DNA from: an uncultured bacterium
GTDB lineage: Bacteria > Verrucomicrobiota > Lentisphaeria > Victivallales > UBA1829
DNA length: 64,000 nt
NCBI GenBank assembly: GCA_949292215.1
Contig: CASEYW010000093.1
Span: 124,001-188,000 of the forward strand
Direction of reading: 5' to 3'
Positions within the stretch are counted from its first letter, which is position 1. The number at the start of each line of letters is the position of its first letter. The notes below the pieces were generated by a model, which searched no databases, was not told the DNA's origin, and worked only from the letters and a program-made list of their open reading frames with translations. The translations under genes were made by a program, and so were the position numbers. Positions 44,531 through 53,848 of this stretch are shown here, in pieces.

Positions 44531-44878
44531 ATGGACAAAAAGGAACTCGTACAGACCGTAAAAGACATGATTGCCGCCCCATCCTGCTGCAAGGAACTCA
44601 AAGCAGCGGGAGAAAAATTTCTCAAGGCAGCGGGAACTCCCGAAGAAAAAGCCGCAGGAGCAGAACTGTTGCAGGAGATTCGGGAAGACATCGCCACAAT
44701 TGATCATGTCATTGAATTTTTTGAATCCCCCAAAGCGGTTGAAATCTTCGGAGCGGAAAAGGCAAAAGCCATCGCTTCGCATGCGCACGAGGTCAAGGCC
44801 GCCGGCGGGAAGTGGTGCGACTGCCCCGCCTGTACCGCCGGACTGAAAATTCTTGAAAACGCCTCTCTTCTCGCCTGA
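44531..44878 (+). CDS. Small conserved protein with CDCPAC motif
   Basis: This 115-residue, mainly helical cytoplasmic protein has Cys-Cys near the N-terminus (APSCCKEL) and CDCPAC near the C-terminus, so it may bind a metal. It resembles a small family seen in anaerobes, some members of which are annotated, without evidence I can judge, as Hsp90-like. Function is unknown. ATG 44531 is chosen because GAGGAG lies 10 bp upstream; the longer frame from 44471 has no such site. It is divergent from mnmA and has its own terminator. Confidence 0.75.
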   Translation: MDKKELVQTVKDMIAAPSCCKELKAAGEKFLKAAGTPEEKAAGAELLQEIREDIATIDHVIEFFESPKAVEIFGAEKAKAIASHAHEVKAAGGKWCDCPACTAGLKILENASLLA

Positions 44879-44895
44879 CCGGGAACCGCTGGAAC

Positions 44896-44922
44896 GAAAC
44901 GGGGAGCTCACCGCCCCGTTTC
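44896..44922. terminator. Bidirectional terminator between convergent genes
   Basis: GAAACGGGG (44896-44904) pairs with CCCCGTTTC (44914-44922). The A and T ends of the stem allow termination in either direction, serving the small Cys protein and the glycosidase operon of cassette C. Confidence 0.75.
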
Positions 44923-44976
44923 ACCGCGTTTTCTCCCACACGCAAGGATTCCGGACGTTCTTCCGCTTCCCGCCTT

Positions 44977-47091
44977 TCACTGGCGCAAAACGACAATTTC
45001 AGAGAGTGCCGGCAACTCACTCCAGAGGACGCGATCCGTGCCGGCAGCCGCCTTGCCATTGATCCGGATACTCGACACCTTGCCGGAGGAACCACAGTTG
45101 CGGATACAAAGAGTTTTTCCCCTCCAATGGAGTCCGGACACTTCCGTCCCGGCATCTGCAAAGGAAGCAAACACGATTCCGTCCAGATCACAATGGATTC
45201 CCAGAGCGAAGAGAAACCAGTTGCCCACCCAGGGTTTCAGCGTAAAAAATTGTTTGCGTCCGGGATTGTCCGGAGTAATGCCATGATTTTCATATTCGCA
45301 TGTCAGGGCTTCCGGAAGCGTCAGGAGCTTCCAGTTGCAGATGATATCGTTTTTCCATTTTTCCAGATTCCGGACCGGGTCCATCGCATGGGACATGACC
45401 CGGTAGAAGCGTTCGGTGCTGGGCATATACATCCCAAGCTGATTGCCGTCGCGCAAAAACGCGGGATCGTCAAGCGGAAGAATCCGGGCACCCTGCCGGG
45501 TTGAAAAATGTTCGTTCATGAATTCCGCGACGGCAGAACGTTTGTTCTCCAGAAGTTCATCGGCGAATTCCGTTACGAAAAGGATGGCATACACCGGATA
45601 ATGTCTACGCATGGAAAAATCCCGGGCTGAAAGAGAATCGCAGAAGTATCCGGCCTGCGGATCATAGAATCTCTCGAATCCACGGCGGGTCCTTTCCGCC
45701 AGGGTGCGATAAAACATGCTTTTTTCCGGATTTTCAAACGCGCGCTCCAGCTCCTCCAGCGACCGGAGAGCCTGATAATAAATGCTGTTGTTGAAGACGC
45801 TGATATCATCTCCGTCCTGATCCAGATCCTCCGGATGGTCCGGATAGAGCGAGACCCCGCGAAGCAGACCGGATCCCGCAACCTCGAATTCTCCGGCTCT
45901 GGAGACAATCTCTTCGGCAAATCGAAGATAGCGACCGGCCACCTCGGTCCTGCCGGAATAGACAAGATATTGATACAGCATTACCGCGTACAGGCACTGC
46001 GGAGCAAATGCCATTGATTTATACGCCCGCAAATCCGGGTGCATTTCATGAAAAATACCGCTTTGAGGACTCGCCGTTCGACAATAAAAATCCAAAACCC
46101 CGGCCATCTGTTCCAGACGATTGAGCTGAGGAAAGGCTTCCGCCCAGACCATGCTGTCCCATCCCCAGATCCAGTATCCGGAATCGGCAGCGCGCATTCC
46201 GCCGGACACATCATCAACGGCATAGGAATCCAGAATATCCGGAGCATTCGCAAGAAACGAATCCAGTACCGGATGGTTGGACTTGAAGCGGGGACTCCCC
46301 TCTCCATCCGGGAAACGGAACTTGTGTTCCGGGGCTCTGGAGTGCATTTTCAGCCGCTCGATCAATTCGGCAGCCCCGGCGTGACCGAATCCAAGCACAA
46401 ATACCGCATTCGATCCGTTCAATTCCTGAGAAAAATAGTGTTTGCGGAACATCCACGGAGTTTCCCGAAAGCAAATGGGCGAACTGCCGCAGATGCCGAA
46501 AAAGGTCTCACTGTGTGGGGTGGGAGCCACAAAGGGGTCCCCGCGCTGTGCCAGAGTCCGATAGCCGGCATTCCGCTCGGCGGCAACTTCGGCATCCGGA
46601 TAATGATCCACAATCCGCCACAGGGGAAAATCGTTGTTCACTTTTTCCCAGGAACGGATCGCTTTATCGGTTCTAGTGCAGAGATCCGTATTGATCAGCT
46701 CAAATGCGATCTTCCGGTCTTCTCCCCCGGAAAGGCGGGTCAGACGGAACATCATCTCCTGATTTTCCAGAATCAGCTCGTGACTGAATTTCACCCCTTC
46801 AAATTCACAGGAACTGCGGAAACCGTTCGGAAAAATCACCGTATTGTGAAACTCAAGCGCATAACGATTCTCATTGTCCAAGCGAACCGCCGGACGGAAC
46901 AGCTCCACCCAGGCACTGAGGGGATCCCCATGAAAAAACTCCTGGTCACATCCGCGCTGGTTGCCGAAATAAATGATTCTGGAAAGTCCGCCATGACGAA
47001 CCATTTCCACCGCCAGCCGCCCGCCGGAAAAAGCAAGACGGTCCACACCGATTCCATGTTCAAAGAACGGACGGTTTTCCAAATACTGCAT
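44977..47091 (-). CDS. (Alpha/alpha)6-barrel six-hairpin glycosidase (cassette C)
   Basis: This 704-residue protein without a signal peptide has an N-terminal beta-sandwich (to about residue 270), then a helical barrel: SGYWIWGWDSMVWAEAFPQLNR, SGIFHEMHPDLRAYKSMAFAPQCLY, DLDQDGDDISVFNNSIYYQALRSLEEL. A small C-terminal beta domain follows. The acid pairs WGWDSM and FHEMH are candidate active-site residues of the rhamnosidase/trehalase-like superfamily; the exact family is unclear. ATG 47091 has AGGGGA upstream; the longer frame overlaps the previous gene's end. It is last in the cassette C operon. Confidence 0.75.
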   Translation of the reverse strand: MQYLENRPFFEHGIGVDRLAFSGGRLAVEMVRHGGLSRIIYFGNQRGCDQEFFHGDPLSAWVELFRPAVRLDNENRYALEFHNTVIFPNGFRSSCEFEGVKFSHELILENQEMMFRLTRLSGGEDRKIAFELINTDLCTRTDKAIRSWEKVNNDFPLWRIVDHYPDAEVAAERNAGYRTLAQRGDPFVAPTPHSETFFGICGSSPICFRETPWMFRKHYFSQELNGSNAVFVLGFGHAGAAELIERLKMHSRAPEHKFRFPDGEGSPRFKSNHPVLDSFLANAPDILDSYAVDDVSGGMRAADSGYWIWGWDSMVWAEAFPQLNRLEQMAGVLDFYCRTASPQSGIFHEMHPDLRAYKSMAFAPQCLYAVMLYQYLVYSGRTEVAGRYLRFAEEIVSRAGEFEVAGSGLLRGVSLYPDHPEDLDQDGDDISVFNNSIYYQALRSLEELERAFENPEKSMFYRTLAERTRRGFERFYDPQAGYFCDSLSARDFSMRRHYPVYAILFVTEFADELLENKRSAVAEFMNEHFSTRQGARILPLDDPAFLRDGNQLGMYMPSTERFYRVMSHAMDPVRNLEKWKNDIICNWKLLTLPEALTCEYENHGITPDNPGRKQFFTLKPWVGNWFLFALGIHCDLDGIVFASFADAGTEVSGLHWRGKTLCIRNCGSSGKVSSIRINGKAAAGTDRVLWSELPALSEIVVLRQ

Positions 47092-47231
47092 TTTTTTCCC
47101 CTTATGACAATCCAAATCCAGCTTCAAGAGTGCGGCAATCCGCGACGTCTGCATTTCTCCCCGGCATCCCGATTGCCAGCTCCGTTCCGCGGACTTTGCA
47201 ACCGATCCAACCGGCGGATATGCCGAAAAAC

Positions 47232-48656
47232 TCACCGGGCAGCGTTTTCCTCTCCGGAAGAAAACTGCGGTCTGTATCCCGGACGGGATGCTTTTCCGAA
47301 TGCACAGAAATCAATCACGCCCGGAGGATTCCCCGGAGGATATCCGGTCACGGTCAGCCTCAGTCTGGCAGCTTCCCGGACTTTGAAGGTTTCATAGCGA
47401 ATCGGGCCGGAGAAGACTTTGTCCCGGCAGTCCGTCAGGACAAAGAAGTGCTCTCCGTCGACAGATCCTTCCAGCAGGAAGCGGAAATCAGCCGGAAGGG
47501 GATTCTTCGGCGTAATGATTTCATTGAACAGGATCCGCACCGCTCCAACATGAAACTCGCCAAGCAGATCGACAGTAAGAGTCGGCGTGAGATCTCCGGG
47601 AGCCGCCTGGTAGAAGGTTCGGATATAATGATCCACCGCCAGATCCGGTTCATGACCTGGCAGAAAACTCGAAGCAGTGACCGGCTGGCCGACTGTCAGA
47701 GGGAGGCAATCAGCCGGGGTGCCATCGGCAAACACAGGAGTTTCCGTCGGTCCATCCACGTACAGTTCGCCGTTTTCGTCAAAGCGGACGATATCCATGC
47801 CGATGCGCCGTTCGATTCCCCGGAAGCGACGCATCAGGATGGTGTAAAAACACCAGAGATTTCCCCGGTCATCCTCCACCGTGCAGTTGTGACCGCACCC
47901 GTTGATCAGCCCTCCCCGGTGAATCAGAACCGGATTCCGCTTCTGAAGCCGAAACGGTCCCAGCGGATGTTCCGATACATAACACCCCACCGGATAACTT
48001 TTCCATTCCGCTCCGCCGGAACTGTATTGGAGGTAATATCTGCCGCGGAACCGGGTCATCGACGCACCTTCCAGATGCGAAAAATAGGGGTTCTGCTTGA
48101 ATTCCCCGAAACACTCCCAGGAGTGTTCGGGATTAAATTCGAAGAAATGAGTCGGAGCGGCGGCAAAATGTGTCGGTTCCCCCTCCTTCAGCGGCACCCC
48201 CCAGATCCCCCGGTTGACACCAAGAGAATAATACGCATACATGGTTCCATCCACATCGGTAAACAGACATGGATCCGCCCAGGAAAGATGATTTCCGGTG
48301 TCGTCGATGATTTCTCCGAGACATTCCCAGTGTCCCAGCGGATCATCGGCGGTCCAGATCCGGCTGCCCTCCCAGGAGGCGGTCAGATAGAGACGACCGT
48401 CTTTTTCGGTGACACTTGGAGCCCAACCGACATCATTGATGTTGATGGAGCACTTGCGCCAGTGAAGAAGGTCTTCGGACTCCCAGACCATCGCACAGGA
48501 GGGAAACAAATAATACTTCCCCTTGAACCGGATCACCGAAGGATCTCCGAACTCACGCCACCAAGGGCCATGATAATCAGGAGAATACGCACAGCGGCCG
48601 ATCGGAATTTCCGGAATCGCCAGAGGATTGCAATAGGTATTGGAAAGGTCTTTCAT
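47232..48656 (-). CDS. GH43-like beta-propeller glycosidase with C-terminal discoidin-like domain (cassette C)
   Basis: This 474-residue protein has no signal peptide. It begins a five-bladed propeller with FGDPSVIRFKGKYYLFPS (the Asp is the usual first acid), WAPSVTEKDGRLYLTAS, WADPCLFTDVDGTMYAYYS, and HLEGASMTRFRGRYYLQYSSGG (Glu a likely acid). The last 140 residues (VGQPVTASSF to VIDFCAFG) resemble an F5/8-type C sugar-binding domain. It starts at ATG 48656; a GTG at 48665 is possible. It is 9 bp after the GH71 stop. Confidence 0.8.
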   Translation of the reverse strand: MKDLSNTYCNPLAIPEIPIGRCAYSPDYHGPWWREFGDPSVIRFKGKYYLFPSCAMVWESEDLLHWRKCSININDVGWAPSVTEKDGRLYLTASWEGSRIWTADDPLGHWECLGEIIDDTGNHLSWADPCLFTDVDGTMYAYYSLGVNRGIWGVPLKEGEPTHFAAAPTHFFEFNPEHSWECFGEFKQNPYFSHLEGASMTRFRGRYYLQYSSGGAEWKSYPVGCYVSEHPLGPFRLQKRNPVLIHRGGLINGCGHNCTVEDDRGNLWCFYTILMRRFRGIERRIGMDIVRFDENGELYVDGPTETPVFADGTPADCLPLTVGQPVTASSFLPGHEPDLAVDHYIRTFYQAAPGDLTPTLTVDLLGEFHVGAVRILFNEIITPKNPLPADFRFLLEGSVDGEHFFVLTDCRDKVFSGPIRYETFKVREAARLRLTVTGYPPGNPPGVIDFCAFGKASRPGYRPQFSSGEENAAR

Positions 48657-48665
48657 TTTTTTCAC

Positions 48666-50174
48666 TTATTTTACGCTGACAAAGCCGGTTGTCGGCCAAT
48701 AGGAGTAGTACTGAATCCGGTCAACGACCTGTTCCCCTTCGGTCTGCGCCAGTTGTTTGCCGTTGCGCCAGAGCGAGAAGATCTGTCGCCCGGTCTGAAA
48801 CGGCACCACGGTCTGAGCGATTCCCGCCGGGACATCATATTCGCTGGTCCGGTTGCCGGAAGTGACACGAAGTCTCGCGGGAGCGGTCAAAGCAGTCGTC
48901 AAATAAATATCGTCGCCAATTGGACCGTTGCCGATTTTCACAGGTTCCCGGTTGTCCCCCCAGGCTTTCAGCTTCTGACTGTGGGTACGGTAACAATAGA
49001 ACAGCGAATCTTTCGTGATGGTCGGCTGAATTCCCGTCTTATACCACTGGATATAATAACGGTTGAGCTCATCGAGTCCGATCATGCGCTTGTACCAGCC
49101 AAGAGGCGCACCGGAAGCGGTGCCGTTGGGATACTTTTTATAATCATCAATCGGCTCAATATAGGATTCGTTATAGTCGTTCCAGGTCAAAATCATCACC
49201 CACTGGGGTTTCTGGATTTCCATGATTGATTTCCACTGCATTTCAAGACCTTTGCCGCCGCCGTGTTCAAAGTATTTTCCATTGGTCGGAGCGTTGGGGT
49301 TTTCTGCGCGTCCCGGCATCCAGAGCCATTCAACCGGAACACTCCGGCTGGAGCCCCACCAGTAGTGAAACGCAAGAGTGGTCATCCAGGCTTTTCCCGC
49401 GTTCCGGAGCGCTCGGGACTGTTTTTCCAGCAAATCCAGCCCGCCGCCGAAAGGAGAGGTTTGAATCATCCAGATTGACATTCCCTGCGCGGTATCCCCC
49501 CAGAGCTTCATGGATTCGTCAACGGCATCCTGAGTCCCGCCTTTTCTGGCCTGCATAAAGGTGGTTGGAACATAAAAGATGTCGAGTTTTTCTTTCCTCA
49601 GTGCTGGAAGAACCGATTCCCGCCATTTCCGAACGCTTTTTTCCGGATCGCCGTTTACGTTCAGATCCGCTCCGTAGTAGCCGACCAGCGGTTTGCCCTG
49701 ATACCGTTCATAACACTTCTTCCCGGAATATTTCTTGAGCAGGGCGACAATGTCCGCGACCTCCCCATCCCCCAGAAAATGATAATCGAATTTGAAAAAG
49801 AGTTTAAAACCGCTGTTCAGTTCCTCCACTGCGGCAAACAATTTGGCAATCGCCTGTTTGTATTCATCATTGGCGCGCATGATGTCCAGACCGAACCCGT
49901 CAATCCCCATGGATTGCGCCATGCGGATCTGTTTCTTATACTCTTCCACAGGAGTTTTTGCATCCCATCCGCCATTGTAAGGACCGCAGCAGACCATGTA
50001 CCAGGCAAAAACTTTACGGCCGTCTTTAAAGTTCGTGTCCGGTTTGAAGAAACTCTCCGCATCAAGACAGAAATTGCGGTCTGCGGCGGCGGTTTCAGCG
50101 GCAAACGCTCCTCCGCTGACCACCGCAGCAGATGCGGCAGCCACCAGCAGAGATTTCAAACATTTCAGCAGCAT
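48666..50174 (-). CDS. Secreted GH71-like alpha-1,3-glucanase (cassette C)
   Basis: This 502-residue protein has a signal peptide (to about AFA, residue 25). The GH71 pattern follows: KVFAWYMVCCGPYNGG at the barrel start, MAQSMGIDGFGLDIMRAN, KLFFKFDYHFLGDGE, YGADLN and WNDYNESYIEPI. GH71 enzymes cut alpha-1,3-glucan (mutan). The assignment rests on these motifs without a search. GAAAGGA precedes the ATG. It is preceded by an intercistronic hairpin at 50321-50344. Confidence 0.8.
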   Translation of the reverse strand: MLLKCLKSLLVAAASAAVVSGGAFAAETAAADRNFCLDAESFFKPDTNFKDGRKVFAWYMVCCGPYNGGWDAKTPVEEYKKQIRMAQSMGIDGFGLDIMRANDEYKQAIAKLFAAVEELNSGFKLFFKFDYHFLGDGEVADIVALLKKYSGKKCYERYQGKPLVGYYGADLNVNGDPEKSVRKWRESVLPALRKEKLDIFYVPTTFMQARKGGTQDAVDESMKLWGDTAQGMSIWMIQTSPFGGGLDLLEKQSRALRNAGKAWMTTLAFHYWWGSSRSVPVEWLWMPGRAENPNAPTNGKYFEHGGGKGLEMQWKSIMEIQKPQWVMILTWNDYNESYIEPIDDYKKYPNGTASGAPLGWYKRMIGLDELNRYYIQWYKTGIQPTITKDSLFYCYRTHSQKLKAWGDNREPVKIGNGPIGDDIYLTTALTAPARLRVTSGNRTSEYDVPAGIAQTVVPFQTGRQIFSLWRNGKQLAQTEGEQVVDRIQYYSYWPTTGFVSVK

Positions 50175-50320
50175 GTTTTTTTATTTCCTTTCTTCCGAAT
50201 CCATTTTCATTGTTGACGTTCAGTTTCGTGAGCAGATTTTTCCGGATCTGCAATCTCCGGCGGGAGAGAATGAGTCCGATCTCTTCGCAAACCACCTTCC
50301 CGAAGGCGTACACCTCCATA

Positions 50321-50344
50321 CGGAAACATTTCTCATTGTTTCCG
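50321..50344 (-). other. Intercistronic stem-loop after the second pseudopilin gene of cassette C
   Basis: CGGAAACA and TGTTTCCG pair around an 8-nt loop, 7 bp after the pseudopilin stop and about 150 bp before the GH71 start. There is no U-tract, so it may protect the upstream mRNA 3' end and separate expression levels. Confidence 0.55.
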
Positions 50345-50350
50345 GTTTGT

Positions 50351-51016
50351 TTATTCGGCTCCGCCGACCCAGAATCCCTGATTGCCCTGACTCAGCCATT
50401 TGGGGACCTGTCCGGTTGTAAGCCCTTTGACGCTGCCATCGGCAAAAGCCGTGTTGGCTTTGTTGTCATGCCGGAAAGCAAAGCGTTTGACATCGCCGGG
50501 ATTGTCGCGCATCGAAGCGTCCGAGAAAAGATAGCACCGGGCAGGAGATTTCATGGCAGGGAGACGATGCGGTTTCCAGTACTGATTGTTCGGCATCCCG
50601 GTGACAATCAGATTTACCGAGTAGGATACCCGGAAAAACTCCCATTTTCCAGCTGGATTCTGCGCCCAGAACCTGGCTCCGCCTTCCTGGAGTTCCGCCA
50701 TCGGACGCTGATCGGCGGGACAGGAGAAAAGTCCGGGGTTCTTTGAAGGCTTCTGATTGGAAATGTAAGCATCCATCTGTTTCCCCAGTCCCTGGGGTTC
50801 ATTCCATGCCAGACCGGGAAACAGAAGCCAGCCATCGTTCTCCTGAGAATACTGGGCCATTGCGGCGGCAAACTTTTTCAGGCCGGCCTGACAGACAGCA
50901 TTCTTTTCGGGAGCACTCATTTCAGCTGCAGCGGAAAGCACCATGCTGATGCCGACAAAAAGCACCGCGGCAACCAGAATGAGCTCAAGCAGGGAAAAGT
51001 TCTGTGTTTTTTTCAT
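50351..51016 (-). CDS. Pseudopilin-like secreted protein with H-X9-DG motif (cassette C, second copy)
   Basis: This 221-residue protein has a divergent prepilin N-terminus: NFSLLELILVAAVLFVGISMVLSAAAEM, keeping the +5 Glu but lacking the AIIAILAxxLLPAL stretch of the others. It has a conserved Cys pair (NAVCQAGLKK, LFSCPADQR) and FRHDNKANTAFADGSV, an H-X9-DG motif. It lies 19 bp after the first pseudopilin gene of the cassette and before GH71. The low similarity to its neighbour suggests the two have different roles. Confidence 0.83.
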   Translation of the reverse strand: MKKTQNFSLLELILVAAVLFVGISMVLSAAAEMSAPEKNAVCQAGLKKFAAAMAQYSQENDGWLLFPGLAWNEPQGLGKQMDAYISNQKPSKNPGLFSCPADQRPMAELQEGGARFWAQNPAGKWEFFRVSYSVNLIVTGMPNNQYWKPHRLPAMKSPARCYLFSDASMRDNPGDVKRFAFRHDNKANTAFADGSVKGLTTGQVPKWLSQGNQGFWVGGAE

Positions 51017-51035
51017 TGTTGCATCCTTTCTGTTG

Positions 51036-51743
51036 TTACATTAAAGCGTTGGGATCGCCGTAATAAAATGTTGCAGCTTCCTGTGTTCGGTTGTCGTAAA
51101 CCGGCAGCTCATAGCGGGCATGGGTTCCAACATGCCCGTCGATATACATGATGTTGCCGCGGTTGGAATGGCGAAACACCATTTTGTCCAATTTGTTGAC
51201 GCCGCGTTTTTCCGCATCAACAATTCCCATGGCTCTCGACGCCTGTTTGATACTGCTGATCTTATGCGGAGCACAGTAGATGTTACCAGATTCAAACGAG
51301 CCCATAATATGTTCATTGACGCCATAAGACAGTGCAATATAAGCCCACTTTTCAAAAGCGACCTGAGTCCAGATCTTATCCTCCATCTCCAGTCTGGACT
51401 CCATCGACTTGAGATCACCGGGACAACGGTAGAACAGAGGATTGACCGCCACATAGCCGCCCTGCGTGGAAATGCTTGCTCCGAGGAATTTGCCGAGTTT
51501 GTACTCTTCATAAAATTCAGAACCTTTGAACGGCAGCCATCCGTCGCTGCTGTCGGCATAACTGATGATCGCCGTGCCCATCTGTTTCAGGCGCGACACG
51601 CAACTGATTTCATGCGCTTTGCCCCGAACATTGTTCAACACCGGCAGAAGCATCCCGGCCAGGATTGCAATGATTGCAATTACAATCAGCAATTCAATCA
51701 GAGAGAACCGGAAGCATGACACTTTTCGTGACTCTTTTTTCAT
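51036..51743 (-). CDS. Pseudopilin-like secreted protein with H-X9-DG motif (cassette C, first copy)
   Basis: This 235-residue protein has [47 protein letters not shown]-type sequence at the N-terminus, with the +5 Glu. LFYRCPGD in the middle and FRHSNRGNIMYIDGHV (H-X9-DG) near the end are also present. It should be processed by a prepilin peptidase. It lies 17 bp after the SGNH hydrolase gene in the cassette C operon. Confidence 0.87.
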   Translation of the reverse strand: MKKESRKVSCFRFSLIELLIVIAIIAILAGMLLPVLNNVRGKAHEISCVSRLKQMGTAIISYADSSDGWLPFKGSEFYEEYKLGKFLGASISTQGGYVAVNPLFYRCPGDLKSMESRLEMEDKIWTQVAFEKWAYIALSYGVNEHIMGSFESGNIYCAPHKISSIKQASRAMGIVDAEKRGVNKLDKMVFRHSNRGNIMYIDGHVGTHARYELPVYDNRTQEAATFYYGDPNALM

Positions 51744-51760
51744 TCTGAACCATCCTTATT

Positions 51761-52510
51761 TTATTCTGTTTCGGAACATGATTTTTCCAGGCGATCCTGG
51801 TCAATAAGAATTCGTTGAAACTCAAAAAAGAAATTCGGCAGAGCGCCGAAAAGCGGAGCAATTTCGCTGTAAATGCGACGATGACCTTGTGCATTGGGAT
51901 GCAGCGGATTGCCCATCAGAGTAATCAGGTCACCCCGGCAGCTTGACTCCATGGATTTTTTCCAGCCGGCGGCGTGATCGACCAGCAAGGTCTTCTCCTC
52001 GGCGGAAATTCTGCGAATCTCGTCATCGAATTCCGCTCTGGTTTCAATGGTGATGGATTGATTGTCACAGCAGTAGAGTTCCGCTTCCAGTCCAGTGTAC
52101 ATGTCGATCACCGGAGTGGCTGTGCGCAGCACGATCACACACTTCGGGTTGCGCTCACGAATGCGCCTTACGATTCCGCGGAGTCTCCGGCCGAACTCCG
52201 CAGCCGGATATTTGAGCCAGTCATTGGCGGAAAAACCGCAGATCACCACATCCGGTTCAAAACGCAGCACATCGCGTTCAAGCCGTTCCGCGGCATCCAC
52301 CAGAGAGGAGCCGCTGCGCCCGGAATTGATCACGACACGCTGCGGCATGAGACAGCACAACCCCATATCCAGCAGCCCTACCCAGCAGCAGCCGCTTCCG
52401 CCCGACCAGTGATTCTGTTCGGTGTTGGAATCGCCAAAGGCGACAATCGTAACAAATTTTCCGGCCAGATGGGAGAAGTGCGGCGGCAATTTTCTCGGTA
52501 TGGTTTCCAT
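51761..52510 (-). CDS. SGNH/GDSL-family hydrolase (cassette C)
   Basis: This 249-residue protein has block I VAFGDSNTE (Ser28 the likely nucleophile), block II NSGRSGSS, block III GFSANDW and block V GNPLHPNAQGH with the catalytic His. The block V Asp of the usual DxxH is Asn here. There is no signal peptide. Such enzymes often remove acetyl groups from sugars, which would fit a glycan cassette. It starts 15 bp after the regulator gene. Confidence 0.85.
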   Translation of the reverse strand: METIPRKLPPHFSHLAGKFVTIVAFGDSNTEQNHWSGGSGCCWVGLLDMGLCCLMPQRVVINSGRSGSSLVDAAERLERDVLRFEPDVVICGFSANDWLKYPAAEFGRRLRGIVRRIRERNPKCVIVLRTATPVIDMYTGLEAELYCCDNQSITIETRAEFDDEIRRISAEEKTLLVDHAAGWKKSMESSCRGDLITLMGNPLHPNAQGHRRIYSEIAPLFGALPNFFFEFQRILIDQDRLEKSCSETE

Positions 52511-52525
52511 GATGCGGATGATCCT

Positions 52526-53623
52526 TTAATTGTGTATTCGGATTGTCGGAGAAATTGAGCTGGAACTCAACGCACGGGAGTGAAACGCTTCAAAGAGATT
52601 GTCAATCATTTTCGCTGCGACCTCATCTACGGAAATCCCGATCATTGTCGCCGGCAGAAACAGAGGTTCATCAATTTCCCAGTTCCGGTGAAGAAACAGT
52701 TTCAGTTCTTCGGGTACTTTGACAGAGTTCTTCATCACGGACAGCATTACAGACGTAATCAGCTGATCGGGGAATACCAGCAGCGCATCCGGCCGTCGAT
52801 CCTCCGGCAGCGCCAGAAGCTCATTGCATTTCTCAAATCCAAATGAGGTAAGCTGCTCTCCTCCATGAAAATAGAAACTTTCATCATGAATTCCCCGCAC
52901 CAGTTCAGCATGATATTCCATTCCGCGTTTCCGGACTTCGGACCGGAAAATACGGAAAAACTCATTTTCCCGCCAGTTGCCTTCGGATGTCAGATGAAAC
53001 TGTTCGGAAATCGTGACCATCGCCGGCCTGCGGCAGCCGGACTTGTGAATCGCATCAACAGCACTCCTGACAAACTGATTCATATCCAGTCCGGATGAAT
53101 CAGCCACCACCGCAACAGGAAGTTTCCTGAATTTCTTCATGATCCCGACTGCAGCCTTTCCGCCGATCGGCGAAATGACCGCCTGAATTTCCCGATTGCG
53201 AATCCAGGTCAGAATCTGCTTGAAGCCGAACATGCTTTTGTTGTCCATCACCAGACGAGTGGATATCTTGCTGTTCTCAAGCCGGACAGTGAGACGATCA
53301 ATCAGCACCCGCTGGAACTGCGGCATATCGTCAAGATTCTCCCGATAGATGTACAGCACCACACAACTCAATCGGCGTTCCGGACAAGTTACCACGGTGC
53401 CATTTCTGCGATTGCGCTTGATCAACCCGGCTTTCACCAGTGGAACCAGTCCCTGATGAACATTCGGCGAACTGGTACCGATCTTCTCGGCAATGTCGCG
53501 CGAAGATGGCAGAACATCTCCGGGCCGCAGAAGTCCGGAAGTGATCTTCTCCATGAAATACTGCGTCACGGCTTCCCGGATACTCGGGGCATCTACCTTT
53601 AAAATATCTTCCGGATTGACCAT
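52526..53623 (-). CDS. GntR-type DNA-binding domain with LacI-type sugar-binding domain, regulator of cassette C
   Basis: This 365-residue protein has a GntR winged helix (GDVLPSSRDIAEKIGTSSPNVHQGLVPLVKAGLIKRNRRNGTVV, about residues 35-78) and a LacI-type periplasmic-binding fold (AVISPIGGKAAVGIMKKFRKLPVAVV, FEKCNELLALPEDRRPDALLVFPDQ). ATG 53623 is used; a GTG at 53632 is possible and no strong Shine-Dalgarno decides between them. It heads the six-gene minus-strand cassette C and is driven by a perfect promoter with an overlapping inverted repeat. Confidence 0.85.
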   Translation of the reverse strand: MVNPEDILKVDAPSIREAVTQYFMEKITSGLLRPGDVLPSSRDIAEKIGTSSPNVHQGLVPLVKAGLIKRNRRNGTVVTCPERRLSCVVLYIYRENLDDMPQFQRVLIDRLTVRLENSKISTRLVMDNKSMFGFKQILTWIRNREIQAVISPIGGKAAVGIMKKFRKLPVAVVADSSGLDMNQFVRSAVDAIHKSGCRRPAMVTISEQFHLTSEGNWRENEFFRIFRSEVRKRGMEYHAELVRGIHDESFYFHGGEQLTSFGFEKCNELLALPEDRRPDALLVFPDQLITSVMLSVMKNSVKVPEELKLFLHRNWEIDEPLFLPATMIGISVDEVAAKMIDNLFEAFHSRALSSSSISPTIRIHN

Positions 53624-53643
53624 GTTATTCACCAGTTTTTTCG

Positions 53644-53694
53644 GTTAACACGATTAACAATAATAATTATATCACAAAACCCGCCGGATGTCAA
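53644..53694 (-). promoter_or_regulatory. Perfect consensus sigma70 promoter with operator at the start site (cassette C)
   Basis: On the minus strand TTGACA (53689-53694), 17 bp, TATAAT (53666-53671). The inverted repeat GTTAA-N5-TTAAC (53644-53658) lies at the expected transcription start, a natural site for autorepression by the GntR-type regulator. Confidence 0.85.
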
Positions 53695-53848
53695 CCCCCT
53701 TAAAAATATTTTGAAAAGGAAAAAAGACGGGATGATAAAACGTATTCTCTCTTCCGGACAAAGCCCCCTCTCCCGCACAGGAGAGTCAGGAATCATCGCG
53801 GGGAGTCCCCTCCAGTAAAACAACGCCTTCTTCTCCTCCGAAAGAGAC

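Noticed and set aside
47130-49229. 699-codon open frame on the plus strand
   Set aside because: It lies antisense to the GH43-like and GH71-like genes and shows no family motifs or start signals.
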